Part shown: in pieces, positions 7,785-16,648 of the stretch | How the letters are laid out: each line of letters begins with the position of its first letter | How positions within the stretch are numbered: the stretch's first letter is position 1 | DNA from: JALOAT01 sp041685115 | GTDB lineage: Bacteria > Pseudomonadota > Gammaproteobacteria > Thiohalomonadales > Thiohalomonadaceae | NCBI GenBank assembly: GCA_041685115.1 | Contig: JAWLGK010000015.1 | Span: 1-64,000, forward strand | Direction: 5' to 3' | DNA: 64,000 bases | Notes under the pieces: generated by a model | The model's input: the letters and a program-made list of their open reading frames with translations, nothing else | Database searches by the model: none | Told to the model about the DNA's origin: nothing | Made by a program: the position numbers and the translations under genes

Positions 7785-9713
7785 TTACCATTGCCTGATA
7801 CTTTGGCTGTCCGGTCGGAAGCCTTTACGACGGATTACTTTCAGGCAGGCATCGACAGCGTCGGCGTGCAGCTTGGTGCCGCTTTCGGCAGCAATGATCG
7901 CCAACGCCCTGTCCAGCCCCAAGCCGGGACGGTAGGGGCGGTGCGAAGTAATGGCGTCCACCATGTCGGCTACAGCAATGACATGGGCTTCAATGAGGAT
8001 CTCATCGGCAGAGAGCCCATCCGGGTATCCTGAGCCGTCCAACCGTTCATGATGCTGCCGGACAATCTTCGCCACCGGCCAGGGAAAGTCGACATCTTTG
8101 AGGACCTCGTAGCCGATGCGCGCGTGGTCTTTCACGATGCCGAACTCGTGCATTGTGAGCTTTCCAGGCCGGTTGAGGATTTCGGCAGGCACGCCGATCT
8201 TGCCGATATCATGAATGCTGCCGGCGATGGCGATCGACTCTACAACGCCCTCGTCCAGTCCCATCTCACGCGCAATGGCCACTGCCAGTCGCGTGACCAC
8301 GCGCTGGTGGCCTGCTGTGTACGGGTCACGTGCCTCCAGGGCAGTGGCTATCGCCTGTACCGATTGACGAAAGCTCTTCTCCAGGCGGCTCGACAGATGA
8401 GTATGCTCGCGCTCCACACGATCCCGTTCTTTGGCCATACGCAATGCGGCCATACCGAATGCGAGGTCGTCCGCCAGTTCCTTCAGCAGCCTCACGTCTT
8501 GCACCGTAAAAGCGTTGCATTCTGAGGCCGTAATGGTGAGTACACCGAGGGATTGGCTCCGGGCCCGTAACGGAAAACACAGCACGGAGCGAAACCCAAG
8601 ACTTTCCGCCAAGCCGCGGCACACGGGGTCTACAGAGGGGTCGCTGAGGACATCACCCACGGTTATCGGCTCACCAGCACGCAACGCCTTCAGGGGTATG
8701 GAGCAGCCTCCCTCCCGCTCCAGGTCGAAACGAAATATTTCCATCTTTTCGGGCGGCACGCCGGCACACGCTACCGGCGACAGGACCGGGTCGTCTCCGC
8801 GCCCAAGCAGCCCGACCCATGCAATGGAATAGCCGGCCTCACGAACCGCCAATTCGCAAATGGCGTGCAACAGGCCATCTTCATCCTCGGTACGTACAAG
8901 GGTTTGGTTACTGGCTCCGACCACCCGTAGGGTACGCCGCTCACGGATCAGATCGAGCATGGAACGCCGTAACAGAGACACATCCTGTACGACAGTACCG
9001 AACAGCTCATCACCGTATTTGAAGGCATAGGCTTCCATGAATTTTCCGGAAATCTCGGACTGGTAGGCGAAAGATGCGGCCCCCCCCTGTGTGACGTTGC
9101 CATAGAGCTGAAGAAACATTTCATTGGTCTCTGGCAATACCTCCCGCACTGTCCTGCCCACGACACGCGTGCGCCGCAAACCGGTGACGCGCTCGAACGC
9201 TGGATTCACGTCCACAAAGCGATAGTTGGTCACCTTGCCATGCGCATCGAACACCGATTCGTGCAACATGACGCCGCTAGGCATGTGGGTGAACATGGCT
9301 CGGAAACGCGCCTTTCCTTCCCGCACCGCCTTGCACAGGTTTGCCCGTTCGGTAATTTCCGTCAGCACATGCACGCCACGCGCGACCTCTCCACGTGTCA
9401 TGAAATAGCTGCGCGACAAAAATGTACGCCCATCCGCCAGGCGCACCTCGTCCTCGCCCATTTCCTCGGGGACCTTTTCATTCATCACGGTCTTGCATGA
9501 TGGCAACGGCCCGTCCCCTGGTGGAAACACCTCCCAATAGACACGTCCGAGGATCTCTTCGATAGGTAGTCCTGCCGCTGCCACATAGGCTTTGTTGGCG
9601 AATACAACGCGAAAGCTCCCGTCGTGAACAAAAATCGGCGCTTCGATCGCATCGACCACCGTTTGTTCCAGTGTTTGTTCTGTAAACTCGTCCGGCACCG
9701 TCCACCTGCGCAT
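7785..9713 (-). CDS. PAS-PAS-GAF-HD-GYP c-di-GMP phosphodiesterase
   Basis: The 642-residue protein has two PAS-like domains (about 15-115 and 130-245), a GAF domain (about 260-410) and a C-terminal HD-GYP domain (about 440-630). The phosphodiesterase signatures are intact: HDIGKIGVPAEIL for the HD metal site and HHERLDGSGYPDGL for the GYP motif. It should therefore hydrolyse cyclic-di-GMP. No membrane helix is evident, so sensing is probably cytoplasmic. The ATG at 9713 was chosen because gaggggg lies 8-9 bases upstream; a GTG further up overlaps that RBS. It sits inside a chemotaxis operon between cheB and a receptor gene, suggesting that array output or input is tied to c-di-GMP levels. 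Confidence 0.9.
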   Translation of the reverse strand: MRRWTVPDEFTEQTLEQTVVDAIEAPIFVHDGSFRVVFANKAYVAAAGLPIEEILGRVYWEVFPPGDGPLPSCKTVMNEKVPEEMGEDEVRLADGRTFLSRSYFMTRGEVARGVHVLTEITERANLCKAVREGKARFRAMFTHMPSGVMLHESVFDAHGKVTNYRFVDVNPAFERVTGLRRTRVVGRTVREVLPETNEMFLQLYGNVTQGGAASFAYQSEISGKFMEAYAFKYGDELFGTVVQDVSLLRRSMLDLIRERRTLRVVGASNQTLVRTEDEDGLLHAICELAVREAGYSIAWVGLLGRGDDPVLSPVACAGVPPEKMEIFRFDLEREGGCSIPLKALRAGEPITVGDVLSDPSVDPVCRGLAESLGFRSVLCFPLRARSQSLGVLTITASECNAFTVQDVRLLKELADDLAFGMAALRMAKERDRVEREHTHLSSRLEKSFRQSVQAIATALEARDPYTAGHQRVVTRLAVAIAREMGLDEGVVESIAIAGSIHDIGKIGVPAEILNRPGKLTMHEFGIVKDHARIGYEVLKDVDFPWPVAKIVRQHHERLDGSGYPDGLSADEILIEAHVIAVADMVDAITSHRPYRPGLGLDRALAIIAAESGTKLHADAVDACLKVIRRKGFRPDSQSIRQW

Positions 9714-9926
9714 GATGTCTTCCCCCTCATCAATCACAGAAGCCCCGACACCGTACGGACTTGCACGGGTGCGCCGGCAGGGCTGCTTTTAATAGTTGCA
9801 GTTGCAAGACTCGCATTCCGACACCAATTGAGCGTTTCCGCTCGCGCAACCGTCCTCCTGCTGCCCACACGCACGGCGCCGATTGCCATGCAACAAACGT
9901 GTGCAGCGGACTGCGTGCACTACCAT

Positions 9927-11003
9927 TTATCTATCTACCCCAGGCGCATAGCGCATGATTTCGCTTGGAATCTGCGCGAGCGGCATTATCTTCTCCGCCG
10001 CACCCAGTCCAATCGCTTCCTTCGGCATGCCGAACACCACACAGGAACGCTCATCTTGAGCGACCGTAGGCGCCCCTGCCTCTCGCATTTCGAGAAGCCC
10101 CCGTGCCCCATCACCGCCCATTCCGGTAAGAATGAAACCGGCCGCGTTGGCTCCTGCGGCTTTTGCAACCGACCGAAACAGTACATCGACCGAAGGGCGA
10201 TGCCGATTTACAAACGGTCCGTCCCGTACTTCCACGCGGTATTGCGCACCGTCTCGTTTGAGTGACATATGTCGGCCACCCGGCGCGATAAGTGCGGTGC
10301 CCGGCAACACGCGATCGTCGTGCTCGGCCTCCTTCACTCGGAGCGCGCTCATACCATCAAGCCGTTGTGCAAAATATGCAGTGAATTTCTCTGGCATGTG
10401 TTGCACCACCACAATCCCGGGCGCGGTAGGCGGCAACGCCGTGAGAATGGCCTCCAAAGCCTGCGTTCCACCGGTTGACGTGCCAATGGCAACGATCGAG
10501 TCGGTTGTCATACTCCGCCGCTCTGTGCCCCTTACCCCAGCAGCAACCAGTGGCAGTGCCGCAGCACGTGACTGCGGCCGCACATTGGCTACATTGGCCT
10601 GCGCCGCGGCGCGCACGACCTGCACCAAATCCCCTGCCGCGTCCTGAAGGAAGCTCTTCAGGCCGACGCGTGGTTTGGAAACGGTGCTGACCGCCCCTGC
10701 CGTAAGGGCCTGCAACGTGGTCTCCGCACCTTCTTCCGTCAGCGTGGAACATATGACAACCGGCGTCGGCCGCTCGGCCATGATTTGTCTGAGGAAAGTG
10801 ATGCCATCCATGCGTGGCATTTCCACGTCCAGGACGATCACGTCTGGCCACGCGCGCACCATCCTGTGATGCGCAAAGATGGGGTCTGCCGCGGATCCAA
10901 TGACTTCTATATCGGGTGCTGCGTCCAGCACGTCCTTCAGCACCTGACGCACCACCGCCGAGTCGTCTACCAGGAACACACGAATTTTCTTCGCAATGCT
11001 CAT
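9927..11003 (-). CDS. cheB: Chemotaxis response regulator / protein-glutamate methylesterase CheB
   Basis: An N-terminal receiver domain (VFLVDDSAVVRQ, phospho-acceptor in VLDVEMPRMDG) is joined to a methylesterase domain. The catalytic triad regions are GTSTGGTQAL (Ser), VVQHMPEKFT (His) and LTGMGGDGARG (Asp). It removes methyl groups from receptor glutamates and may deamidate glutamines, giving adaptation. The ATG at 11003 overlaps the cheD stop as ATGA, which fixes the start and gives 358 residues. A 213-base gap separates it from the HD-GYP gene. Confidence 0.96.
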   Translation of the reverse strand: MSIAKKIRVFLVDDSAVVRQVLKDVLDAAPDIEVIGSAADPIFAHHRMVRAWPDVIVLDVEMPRMDGITFLRQIMAERPTPVVICSTLTEEGAETTLQALTAGAVSTVSKPRVGLKSFLQDAAGDLVQVVRAAAQANVANVRPQSRAAALPLVAAGVRGTERRSMTTDSIVAIGTSTGGTQALEAILTALPPTAPGIVVVQHMPEKFTAYFAQRLDGMSALRVKEAEHDDRVLPGTALIAPGGRHMSLKRDGAQYRVEVRDGPFVNRHRPSVDVLFRSVAKAAGANAAGFILTGMGGDGARGLLEMREAGAPTVAQDERSCVVFGMPKEAIGLGAAEKIMPLAQIPSEIMRYAPGVDR

Positions 11004-11515
11004 GCGCGCTCCTTGGCAGTAACACCGCGTTGGAGCCATACGTCACCGCTCCATAATTCCAGCAGGACTTTCCTGTGAAAGGTCCCGCCCACATCGGTAG
11101 CGCTTACACGAAACCCATGCTCGTTGAGCAAACGAATTCCCGTGTCGATATTCCTGCGTGAGACGTTGCCTCGGTCTGTTGTGTGCGGATGACGGCGTGC
11201 CAACTGCAGCATGTTTCCGCCACCAAACACCTTCACCTCGTATTCTTGCGGTCGTGTCTTTTCCTGCTTGGCTCTTTTAACGAACAGGTCAATTACCTCA
11301 TCCCCATAATGACCTGACGACAGCTTTCCATGCGTCCCACGGAATGGAAGCAGGTAGTGGCACATACCACCGATCTGCCGCTCCGGGTGCCACAGCGTGA
11401 TGGCGATACATGAGCCGAGCAAGGTGTGGATACGTGTATACCCGTGACCGAAGTGCAGATCGCCAGGACACAGGACCACGTCGACAATGGATGGTAGTTG
11501 AACGATTTCTGTCAT
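11000..11515 (-). CDS. cheD: Chemoreceptor glutamine deamidase CheD
   Basis: The 171-residue protein has the CheD thiol-hydrolase signatures: catalytic cysteine in LLGSCIAITLW, histidine in GGMCHYLLP and the strand KVFGGGNML. It deamidates specific receptor glutamines and in some species interacts with a CheC-type phosphatase; no cheC or cheZ is present in this window. The ATG at 11515 overlaps the cheR stop (ATGA), and its own stop overlaps the cheB start in the same way, so cheR-cheD-cheB are tightly coupled. Confidence 0.95.
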   Translation of the reverse strand: MTEIVQLPSIVDVVLCPGDLHFGHGYTRIHTLLGSCIAITLWHPERQIGGMCHYLLPFRGTHGKLSSGHYGDEVIDLFVKRAKQEKTRPQEYEVKVFGGGNMLQLARRHPHTTDRGNVSRRNIDTGIRLLNEHGFRVSATDVGGTFHRKVLLELWSGDVWLQRGVTAKERA

Positions 11516-12312
11516 GGCTTTCGATAAACTGAAGGAACAACCGCTTCCATCCCTGCGCACACACCATTAAGACTTTCGGAATGACCCACCACAAGGAGGC
11601 CTCCTGGGCGCAGTTGCCCCACGAGCCGGCCCACCACAGTGCGCTTCGTCGTCACATCGAAATAGATCAGTACATTACGCAAAAAAATCAGATCGAAGCT
11701 TCCCAGACCGCTCAGATCATCCAGCAGGTTCGCGCGTTCGAATCGCACCCGCGAGCGCAGCGGCTTGCCAACCATGAACACGCCGTCCTCTCTCCCGGTA
11801 CCGCGCAAACAGTATTTGACCAGGTAGGTTCGCGGGATGTGCTCGATCCGTCCGATCGCGTACTTCCCTGTACGCGCCGCCTCCAGAACCCGCGTACTGA
11901 TATCCGTCCCGACGATCTCCCAGTCTTGGGTCGGCGCTGACTCCGCAAGCACCATTGCGAGGGTGTATGCCTCTTCCCCGGATGAGCACGCCGCACTCCA
12001 AATACGACGGGGCCCCCGACGCCACCGCGGAAAAACATGCTGACCAAGAAAATCGAAATGTTTCTGCTCGCGAAAAAAGAACGTTTCGTTGGTGGTAAGA
12101 AGATCCAGGGCCTGCTGCAGCTCACCGCTTTCCCTCCTCATCACCAGCTGCAGATATTCTCCATAACTGGACAACCCCAACGCAGCGATGCGCTTCGCAA
12201 GCCGCCCACTCACCAGTGGCTTCTTGGCTTCGGAGAGATAGATCCCCGCGGTTTCATGCAAGAGTTTTTGGAATCCCCGGAACTCGGATTCCTTGAGCGA
12301 TGTCAGGCCCAT
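11512..12312 (-). CDS. cheR: Chemotaxis protein methyltransferase CheR
   Basis: This 266-residue S-adenosylmethionine-dependent enzyme methylates receptor glutamates. Its N-terminal helical CheR part (about 1-75) ends near TTNETFFFRE. The Rossmann part carries WSAACSSGEEAYTLAM, the SAM site, and FDLIFLRNVLIYF. No C-terminal TPR extension is seen. The start overlaps the last ten bases of cheA. It forms the adaptation module with cheD and cheB. Confidence 0.96.
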   Translation of the reverse strand: MGLTSLKESEFRGFQKLLHETAGIYLSEAKKPLVSGRLAKRIAALGLSSYGEYLQLVMRRESGELQQALDLLTTNETFFFREQKHFDFLGQHVFPRWRRGPRRIWSAACSSGEEAYTLAMVLAESAPTQDWEIVGTDISTRVLEAARTGKYAIGRIEHIPRTYLVKYCLRGTGREDGVFMVGKPLRSRVRFERANLLDDLSGLGSFDLIFLRNVLIYFDVTTKRTVVGRLVGQLRPGGLLVVGHSESLNGVCAGMEAVVPSVYRKP

Positions 12313-14498
12313 TCAAGCCGCCGATGTTTTCCGCTGCTCTCCCTGTTCAGCACGCTCTGTACCAATCCCGGTATGTCAAGAATCAATGCAACCTCACCAT
12401 TCCCAAGAACGGTGAAACCGCTCACGCAGGTGAGATTTCGAAACACACCCCCCAACGGCTTTATCACCGTCTGCAACTCTCCGAGTAGATCGTCGACGAC
12501 CAGCCCTGCCTTGCCACCACCGTGCTGCACGACGACGACGTTTTCACGACGCGGCGACTTGCTTTCCAACGCGAACAAGTCACGCAAGCGAATGTAAGGC
12601 AGGAGTTCGCCGCGAAGGTTGAGGTAATTCCTGCCGTCATCCTCGTGTTGGTCCTGATTGGTTAACTCGACACACTCCAATACCATCTCAAGCGGCACGA
12701 CATACGACGCCATGTCGACCGCAACACGGAACCCGTCGATGATGGCAAGGGTCAGCGGAAGCCGGATGCATACGGTGGTGCCTGTTCCTGGCGTGCTCTG
12801 GATGTCCACGCTACCGCGTAGTGCAGTGATGTTGCGACGTACGACGTCCATGCCGACACCGCGACCCGACAAGTCGGTTACTTGGTCAGCGGTCGAGAAC
12901 CCCGGCTCGAACACCATATTCAGGAGCTCCTGCTCATCGAGCGTTCGCCCTTCCTGCAATAGCCCGCGCTCAAGTGCCTTGCGTCGCACCCTGTCCTTGT
13001 CGATACCGGCCCCGTCATCCGACACCTCGATGACAATGCTGCCGGCATCATGATATGCATTGAGGCGCAACACGCCTGCCGCGCTTTTCCCCATGCTCTG
13101 ACGCCGCTCCGGTGTCTCGATACCGTGATCAATGGCGTTACGGACCAGATGCAAGAGCGGATCGCTGATCTTCTCCACTACCGTCTTGTCCAGCTCGGTC
13201 TCCGCACCGGTGATTAACAGCTCAATGAGCTTGCCATGTTCCCTTGCTACATCTCGAACGACACGTTGGAATCGGTTGAACGTCGCGCCGATTTGAACCA
13301 TGCGCAGACTCAGAGCGGAATCCCGCACTTCCTCCACCAGCCGTGTCAGTGCGGATGACGTCTCATTGAGGGAACCGTCACCCAGCACTTGTGCATGCAT
13401 AGCGATGCCCGCGCCTGCTATTACCAGTTCGCCAACAAGATTTATCAGCTGATCGAGTTTGTCGGCATCAACACGCACGGAATGTGATTCACGTAACCCG
13501 CCTTCCCTGGTCTTCGCCTGCTTGGCCACCGCAGCATCGAGCACCGGTTGCGCTGCCATGCCACTATTGACGACGATCTCGCCCAGCGGGCGTTCGATCG
13601 CACGTGTGCGCATTGACTGTTGGATCTCCAGCGCCTTTTCCAACTCGTGTTCGGTCAGCGTGCCGCACTTGACGAGGATTTCGCCCAGTCGATAATCCTC
13701 TTCGGGAAGTTCGTCGATTAGGGCAATGTAATCCTCTATGCGGCTGTGTGGTGGAAGGATCCGTATGCGGCTGTCTGCGCGTACGAATTCGAATACGTCT
13801 TCAATAGTCTTTTTATCCGCATCGCTGAGATAGCTCACCTCGAACCCCAGGTAGCACGTTTCAGGATCGAGTGATGCGAAATCGGGAAGTGCATCGTCTA
13901 CTGTATCGATCCCGACGATACGCCCCAGCGTCCCCAGAAAGCGCAGGAACGATAACGGATCCATTCCATCCCGAAGGACGTCCCTCCCGAAACGCAAGGA
14001 GATATGCCAGCAATCACTGCTCGCCTGGTCGCTTGGCACACATTCCACGTTTCCTGTTTCCGTAATCGACTCGGTCAAATGGGTAGCCATGGGAGCGGGG
14101 CTTGCGGGTTTGCCGAGTAACGCGCCCAGCGCCGTGGTCAGTTCGACGCCGCGTGCTGCGACCACGTCGTCCTGGTCCGCCTCACCGGCTGCCACGCTGC
14201 CAATCAGAATCGCGATGTGATCGCGACATGCGAGCAGCAGTGCGACAGTGTCCGCATCCGGGAGCAGAACACCGTCACGCATGCGATCAAGCACACTTTC
14301 TACGCCATGGGTAAATGACACGATGGCATTAAGGCCGAACAAACCGGCCGAGCCTTTGATGGTATGCGCGGCCCGAAACAGGGCATTCAGACGATCTGCG
14401 CGGTCATCCTCCTGCTCTAGACGCAGCAGGATATCTTCCATTTCCTGGAGGAGTTCGTAACCTTCTGCAATGTACGTCTGCAGCGCGGCGTCTAGCAT
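12303..14498 (-). CDS. cheA: Chemotaxis histidine kinase CheA
   Basis: The 731-residue kinase starts with an HPt domain carrying the phospho-accepting His45 in AAHTIKGSAG. Residues about 160-250 form a P2-like response-regulator docking region. Residues about 270-330 hold two short repeated modules (LGEILVKCGTLTEHELEKAL and LGEIVVNSGMAAQPVLDAAV) not found in the classical enteric kinase. The dimerisation helix pair (LDQLINLVGELVIAG), the ATPase domain (HLVRNAIDHGIE, GRGVGMDVV) and a C-terminal CheW-like domain follow. Its ATG overlaps the STAS stop by seven bases, and its stop overlaps the cheR start. It phosphorylates CheY and CheB. Confidence 0.96.
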   Translation of the reverse strand: MLDAALQTYIAEGYELLQEMEDILLRLEQEDDRADRLNALFRAAHTIKGSAGLFGLNAIVSFTHGVESVLDRMRDGVLLPDADTVALLLACRDHIAILIGSVAAGEADQDDVVAARGVELTTALGALLGKPASPAPMATHLTESITETGNVECVPSDQASSDCWHISLRFGRDVLRDGMDPLSFLRFLGTLGRIVGIDTVDDALPDFASLDPETCYLGFEVSYLSDADKKTIEDVFEFVRADSRIRILPPHSRIEDYIALIDELPEEDYRLGEILVKCGTLTEHELEKALEIQQSMRTRAIERPLGEIVVNSGMAAQPVLDAAVAKQAKTREGGLRESHSVRVDADKLDQLINLVGELVIAGAGIAMHAQVLGDGSLNETSSALTRLVEEVRDSALSLRMVQIGATFNRFQRVVRDVAREHGKLIELLITGAETELDKTVVEKISDPLLHLVRNAIDHGIETPERRQSMGKSAAGVLRLNAYHDAGSIVIEVSDDGAGIDKDRVRRKALERGLLQEGRTLDEQELLNMVFEPGFSTADQVTDLSGRGVGMDVVRRNITALRGSVDIQSTPGTGTTVCIRLPLTLAIIDGFRVAVDMASYVVPLEMVLECVELTNQDQHEDDGRNYLNLRGELLPYIRLRDLFALESKSPRRENVVVVQHGGGKAGLVVDDLLGELQTVIKPLGGVFRNLTCVSGFTVLGNGEVALILDIPGLVQSVLNRESSGKHRRLEWA

Positions 14499-14824
14499 GC
14501 CTTGGTCTCCCGACGCTCCGTCAGAACGACCGGGTCGCTGAAATATCCAACCAACCCCAGGACATCGAACACGTCCAGAACCGTATTGCTGTGATTAGTG
14601 AGCACCAGAGAGCGGCCGAGTGCAGCGCGATCCCGCTTGAGCGTCATCAGCAATTGCACACCTGCTGTGTCGATCTCGGTGACCCCGGCCAGGTCGATCT
14701 CCAATTCGTCATGTACGTCCAATGCCAATTCAAACGCAGGTTTCAGAGTCGTGGCGTTATAGATGGTGAGTTCACCGCACAGTTGTCCGCGGCGCGGGCT
14801 GCCCTCTGGCTCCAGGTGGAACAT
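14492..14824 (-). CDS. STAS-domain protein in che operon
   Basis: This is a single STAS domain of about 110 residues. The core ELEIDLAGVTEIDTAGVQLL matches the anti-sigma-factor-antagonist fold, but the usual phosphorylatable D-S pair near the loop reads DTAG, with Thr in place of Ser. STAS proteins occur next to cheA in several non-enteric chemosensory operons, where their role is poorly defined. Of two in-frame ATGs, 14824 is better spaced from aggaag than 14830, which abuts it. It lies between cheY and cheA and overlaps the latter. Confidence 0.85.
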   Translation of the reverse strand: MFHLEPEGSPRRGQLCGELTIYNATTLKPAFELALDVHDELEIDLAGVTEIDTAGVQLLMTLKRDRAALGRSLVLTNHSNTVLDVFDVLGLVGYFSDPVVLTERRETKAC

Positions 14825-14840
14825 GCGCATCTTCCTCTGC

Positions 14841-15209
14841 TCAGGGAAGTACCAACTTGCCAACGGCGGAAATCATCTGCTGGGGCTGGAATGGTTTTAC
14901 AACCCATGCCTTCGCACCCGCAGCCTGTCCTTCTGACTTTTTTGATTCCTGGGATTCGGTGGTCAACATGATCACTGGCATGAACTTGTAGGATGGGTTC
15001 TTCCTAAGCTCCTTAAGAAAGGTGATCCCGTCCATGTTTGGCATGTTCACATCGCTGATGATCAGATGGATCTTTTCTCCATTGAGTTTGGACAGCGCAT
15101 CCACGCCATCACATGCCTCGATGGTGTCGTAGCCCGCCCCTTTCAGTGCAATACTCACAACCTGTCGTAGTGATACTGAGTCATCCACAATCAGAATGGT
15201 TTTGGCCAT
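14841..15209 (-). CDS. cheY: Chemotaxis response regulator CheY
   Basis: This stand-alone receiver domain of 122 residues has the acidic pair in LIVDDSVSLRQ, the phospho-acceptor Asp in LIISDVNMPNMDGI, Thr in VIMLTTES and Lys in WVVKPFQPQ. CheA phosphorylates it; the output may be the flagellar motor or another target. The ATG is well spaced after gggagcc. It lies 12 bases downstream of the MCP-like gene and 16 bases upstream of the STAS start. Confidence 0.95.
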   Translation of the reverse strand: MAKTILIVDDSVSLRQVVSIALKGAGYDTIEACDGVDALSKLNGEKIHLIISDVNMPNMDGITFLKELRKNPSYKFMPVIMLTTESQESKKSEGQAAGAKAWVVKPFQPQQMISAVGKLVLP

Positions 15210-15221
15210 ATGAGGCTCCCG

Positions 15222-16379
15222 TCAGAAGTAGGTGATTTGCTCCTGTTCGTCGAAGGGGTGGTCCCTCGCGCCTATGTGATTCAGCCGTTGTTCCAGCATT
15301 GCGTAACTTTGCTCCATGCGCGCCAGCCACGCGCTCGAATCCAGCTCCGCGGCATGTGCGGGGTCCGACGATTCTGGTGAAGTGATCATCGCTTCCATTT
15401 CACTCAGGTTGCCGCATACCTGAGCAAGGATCTGGCTGGTGCGATCTTGAAACTGTAGGGCTACCAGCATGTCTTCGATTTCCCGCCTTATGCCGAACGC
15501 TTCCGCCTGGGTCGCTTCCGCGGATTGGCGCAGTTCGTCGATAATGTGAGTAAAGCCAGCAAGCACTCCGTGGACCGAAGCATCGGAACGTCCCAGGACT
15601 TCGTCGTCCTCCGCTGCCGCTTGCTCCGCGGCATGAAACGTCTGTGCGATGGCTGCGTTGACCGCGTTGACTTTGATCGTCATTCCGTCGGCGGTTTGCC
15701 GTGACATGGTTGAAAGCTTGCGCACTTCATCGGCGACCACTGCGAAGCCACGTCCCGCATCACCCGCGCGCGCTGCTTCGATTGCGGCGTTCAGCGCCAA
15801 CAGGTTGGTCTGCTCGGCGACTTTCATCACTTCAACCGCCATGCGCTTCAATTCGTCGTTGTGGCAGGTCAGGGTGCGCACCTCTTGCAACATCGTGGTA
15901 CGCCCCTGCTGGGTGGCTCGCAGGGACTCGATCAAGGCTTGCAGCGACACGTTGCTGCGTTCGAAGGTCCCGACGATCTCCGGGTTCTCGCTGGTCTGGC
16001 GCAAGGCCGTCACCGTGCGGTCAAGGCGTTCCACCAAGGCGGCAAAGCGATATGTGAGTTGCGCCACGGCGGTCTCCGTATGCGCGCGCGCGCTTTCGAG
16101 ATGCCGACACCAGATGGGCAGCGTGTGGAGACAGAGGGTCCTGAGGGCTTCGGATTCCGCGCCCTGCGCGGGCTCGGATGGACGGGGGCTTTCTTCTTCT
16201 GTGACTGGCTGGGCAGGCGGGGGCCGATGTCTGGACAGGGACCCAAGTGCAACGAGTCCCGTCGCAACCGTCAGGCCCGCCGGTGCAAGCCCGGAAAAGA
16301 AAATCACCGACGCACCGCCCAGCAAACCAATGAACATCGGCCCACGCCACCAGCCGAACGAATGAGCGGGCTCCTTCAT
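15222..16379 (-). CDS. Membrane-anchored MCP-like signalling protein without sensor domain
   Basis: The 385-residue protein starts with a short hydrophobic region (about residues 14-48, one or two membrane helices) and then a proline-rich linker. There is no periplasmic domain and no obvious HAMP. The rest is a helical signalling region with the receptor tip VAEQTNLLALNAAIEAARAG and VVADEVRKL. The trunk is much shorter than in classic receptors and the tail differs (MLVALQFQDRTSQILAQVC). That tail motif resembles proteins encoded at the head of some cheY-cheA operons. The ATG at 16379 overlaps the stop of a 35-codon upstream ORF. It could be a scaffold or a receptor sensing cytoplasmic or membrane state. 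Confidence 0.8.
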   Translation of the reverse strand: MKEPAHSFGWWRGPMFIGLLGGASVIFFSGLAPAGLTVATGLVALGSLSRHRPPPAQPVTEEESPRPSEPAQGAESEALRTLCLHTLPIWCRHLESARAHTETAVAQLTYRFAALVERLDRTVTALRQTSENPEIVGTFERSNVSLQALIESLRATQQGRTTMLQEVRTLTCHNDELKRMAVEVMKVAEQTNLLALNAAIEAARAGDAGRGFAVVADEVRKLSTMSRQTADGMTIKVNAVNAAIAQTFHAAEQAAAEDDEVLGRSDASVHGVLAGFTHIIDELRQSAEATQAEAFGIRREIEDMLVALQFQDRTSQILAQVCGNLSEMEAMITSPESSDPAHAAELDSSAWLARMEQSYAMLEQRLNHIGARDHPFDEQEQITYF

Positions 16380-16483
16380 GCCGCTGCCTCGGTACCGAGT
16401 TCCGGTAACCAGCGTTGGTGCGACAGCTTGTCCACCTCGCACACGTGAACAGGGCAAGTCGCGGCTGGCATGCTGGGCTTCAT
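16376..16483 (-). CDS. Small 35-codon ORF coupled to the MCP-like gene
   Basis: An ATG at 16483 preceded by agaggtgg (8 bases from the gagg core) opens a 35-residue frame. Its TGA overlaps the ATG of the next gene as ATGA, the same arrangement as between other genes of this operon. The peptide contains CPVHVC and HQRWLPEL and ends in EAAA; it has no membrane helix. I recognise no family. It may be a real small protein at the head of the operon, a leader peptide that couples translation, or a remnant of a longer gene. A good RBS and the exact overlap are the evidence; length makes chance possible. Confidence 0.45.
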   Translation of the reverse strand: MKPSMPAATCPVHVCEVDKLSHQRWLPELGTEAAA

Positions 16484-16628
16484 TGCGTCCACCTCTTGCG
16501 TCTAATCCCGTACAGATTGATTTTTCGCAAGCGTACCCCCGTACGAGGTTCTCCTACAATAAGGAAAACACCCGTAGGGGGCTCAGACGATTCCTAAGCG
16601 ACCCCGCGCGGAGTTAGACGCGCATCAC

Positions 16629-16648
16629 AGACCCCCGCGCGGGTCTTT
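16629..16648 (+). terminator. Possible leader hairpin upstream of S24 gene
   Basis: The arms agaccc and gggtct enclose ccgcgc and are followed by ttt. The stem is short and the T-run brief, so it is at best a weak terminator or part of a leader RNA. Confidence 0.35.

Noticed and set aside
9789..9926. 45-codon Cys-rich minus-strand frame starting right after the cheB stop
   Set aside because: The ATG directly follows the cheB TAA, but there is no Shine-Dalgarno at a usable distance, the peptide is Arg- and Cys-rich without a recognisable motif, and the next gene has its own RBS. Conservation would be needed to accept it.
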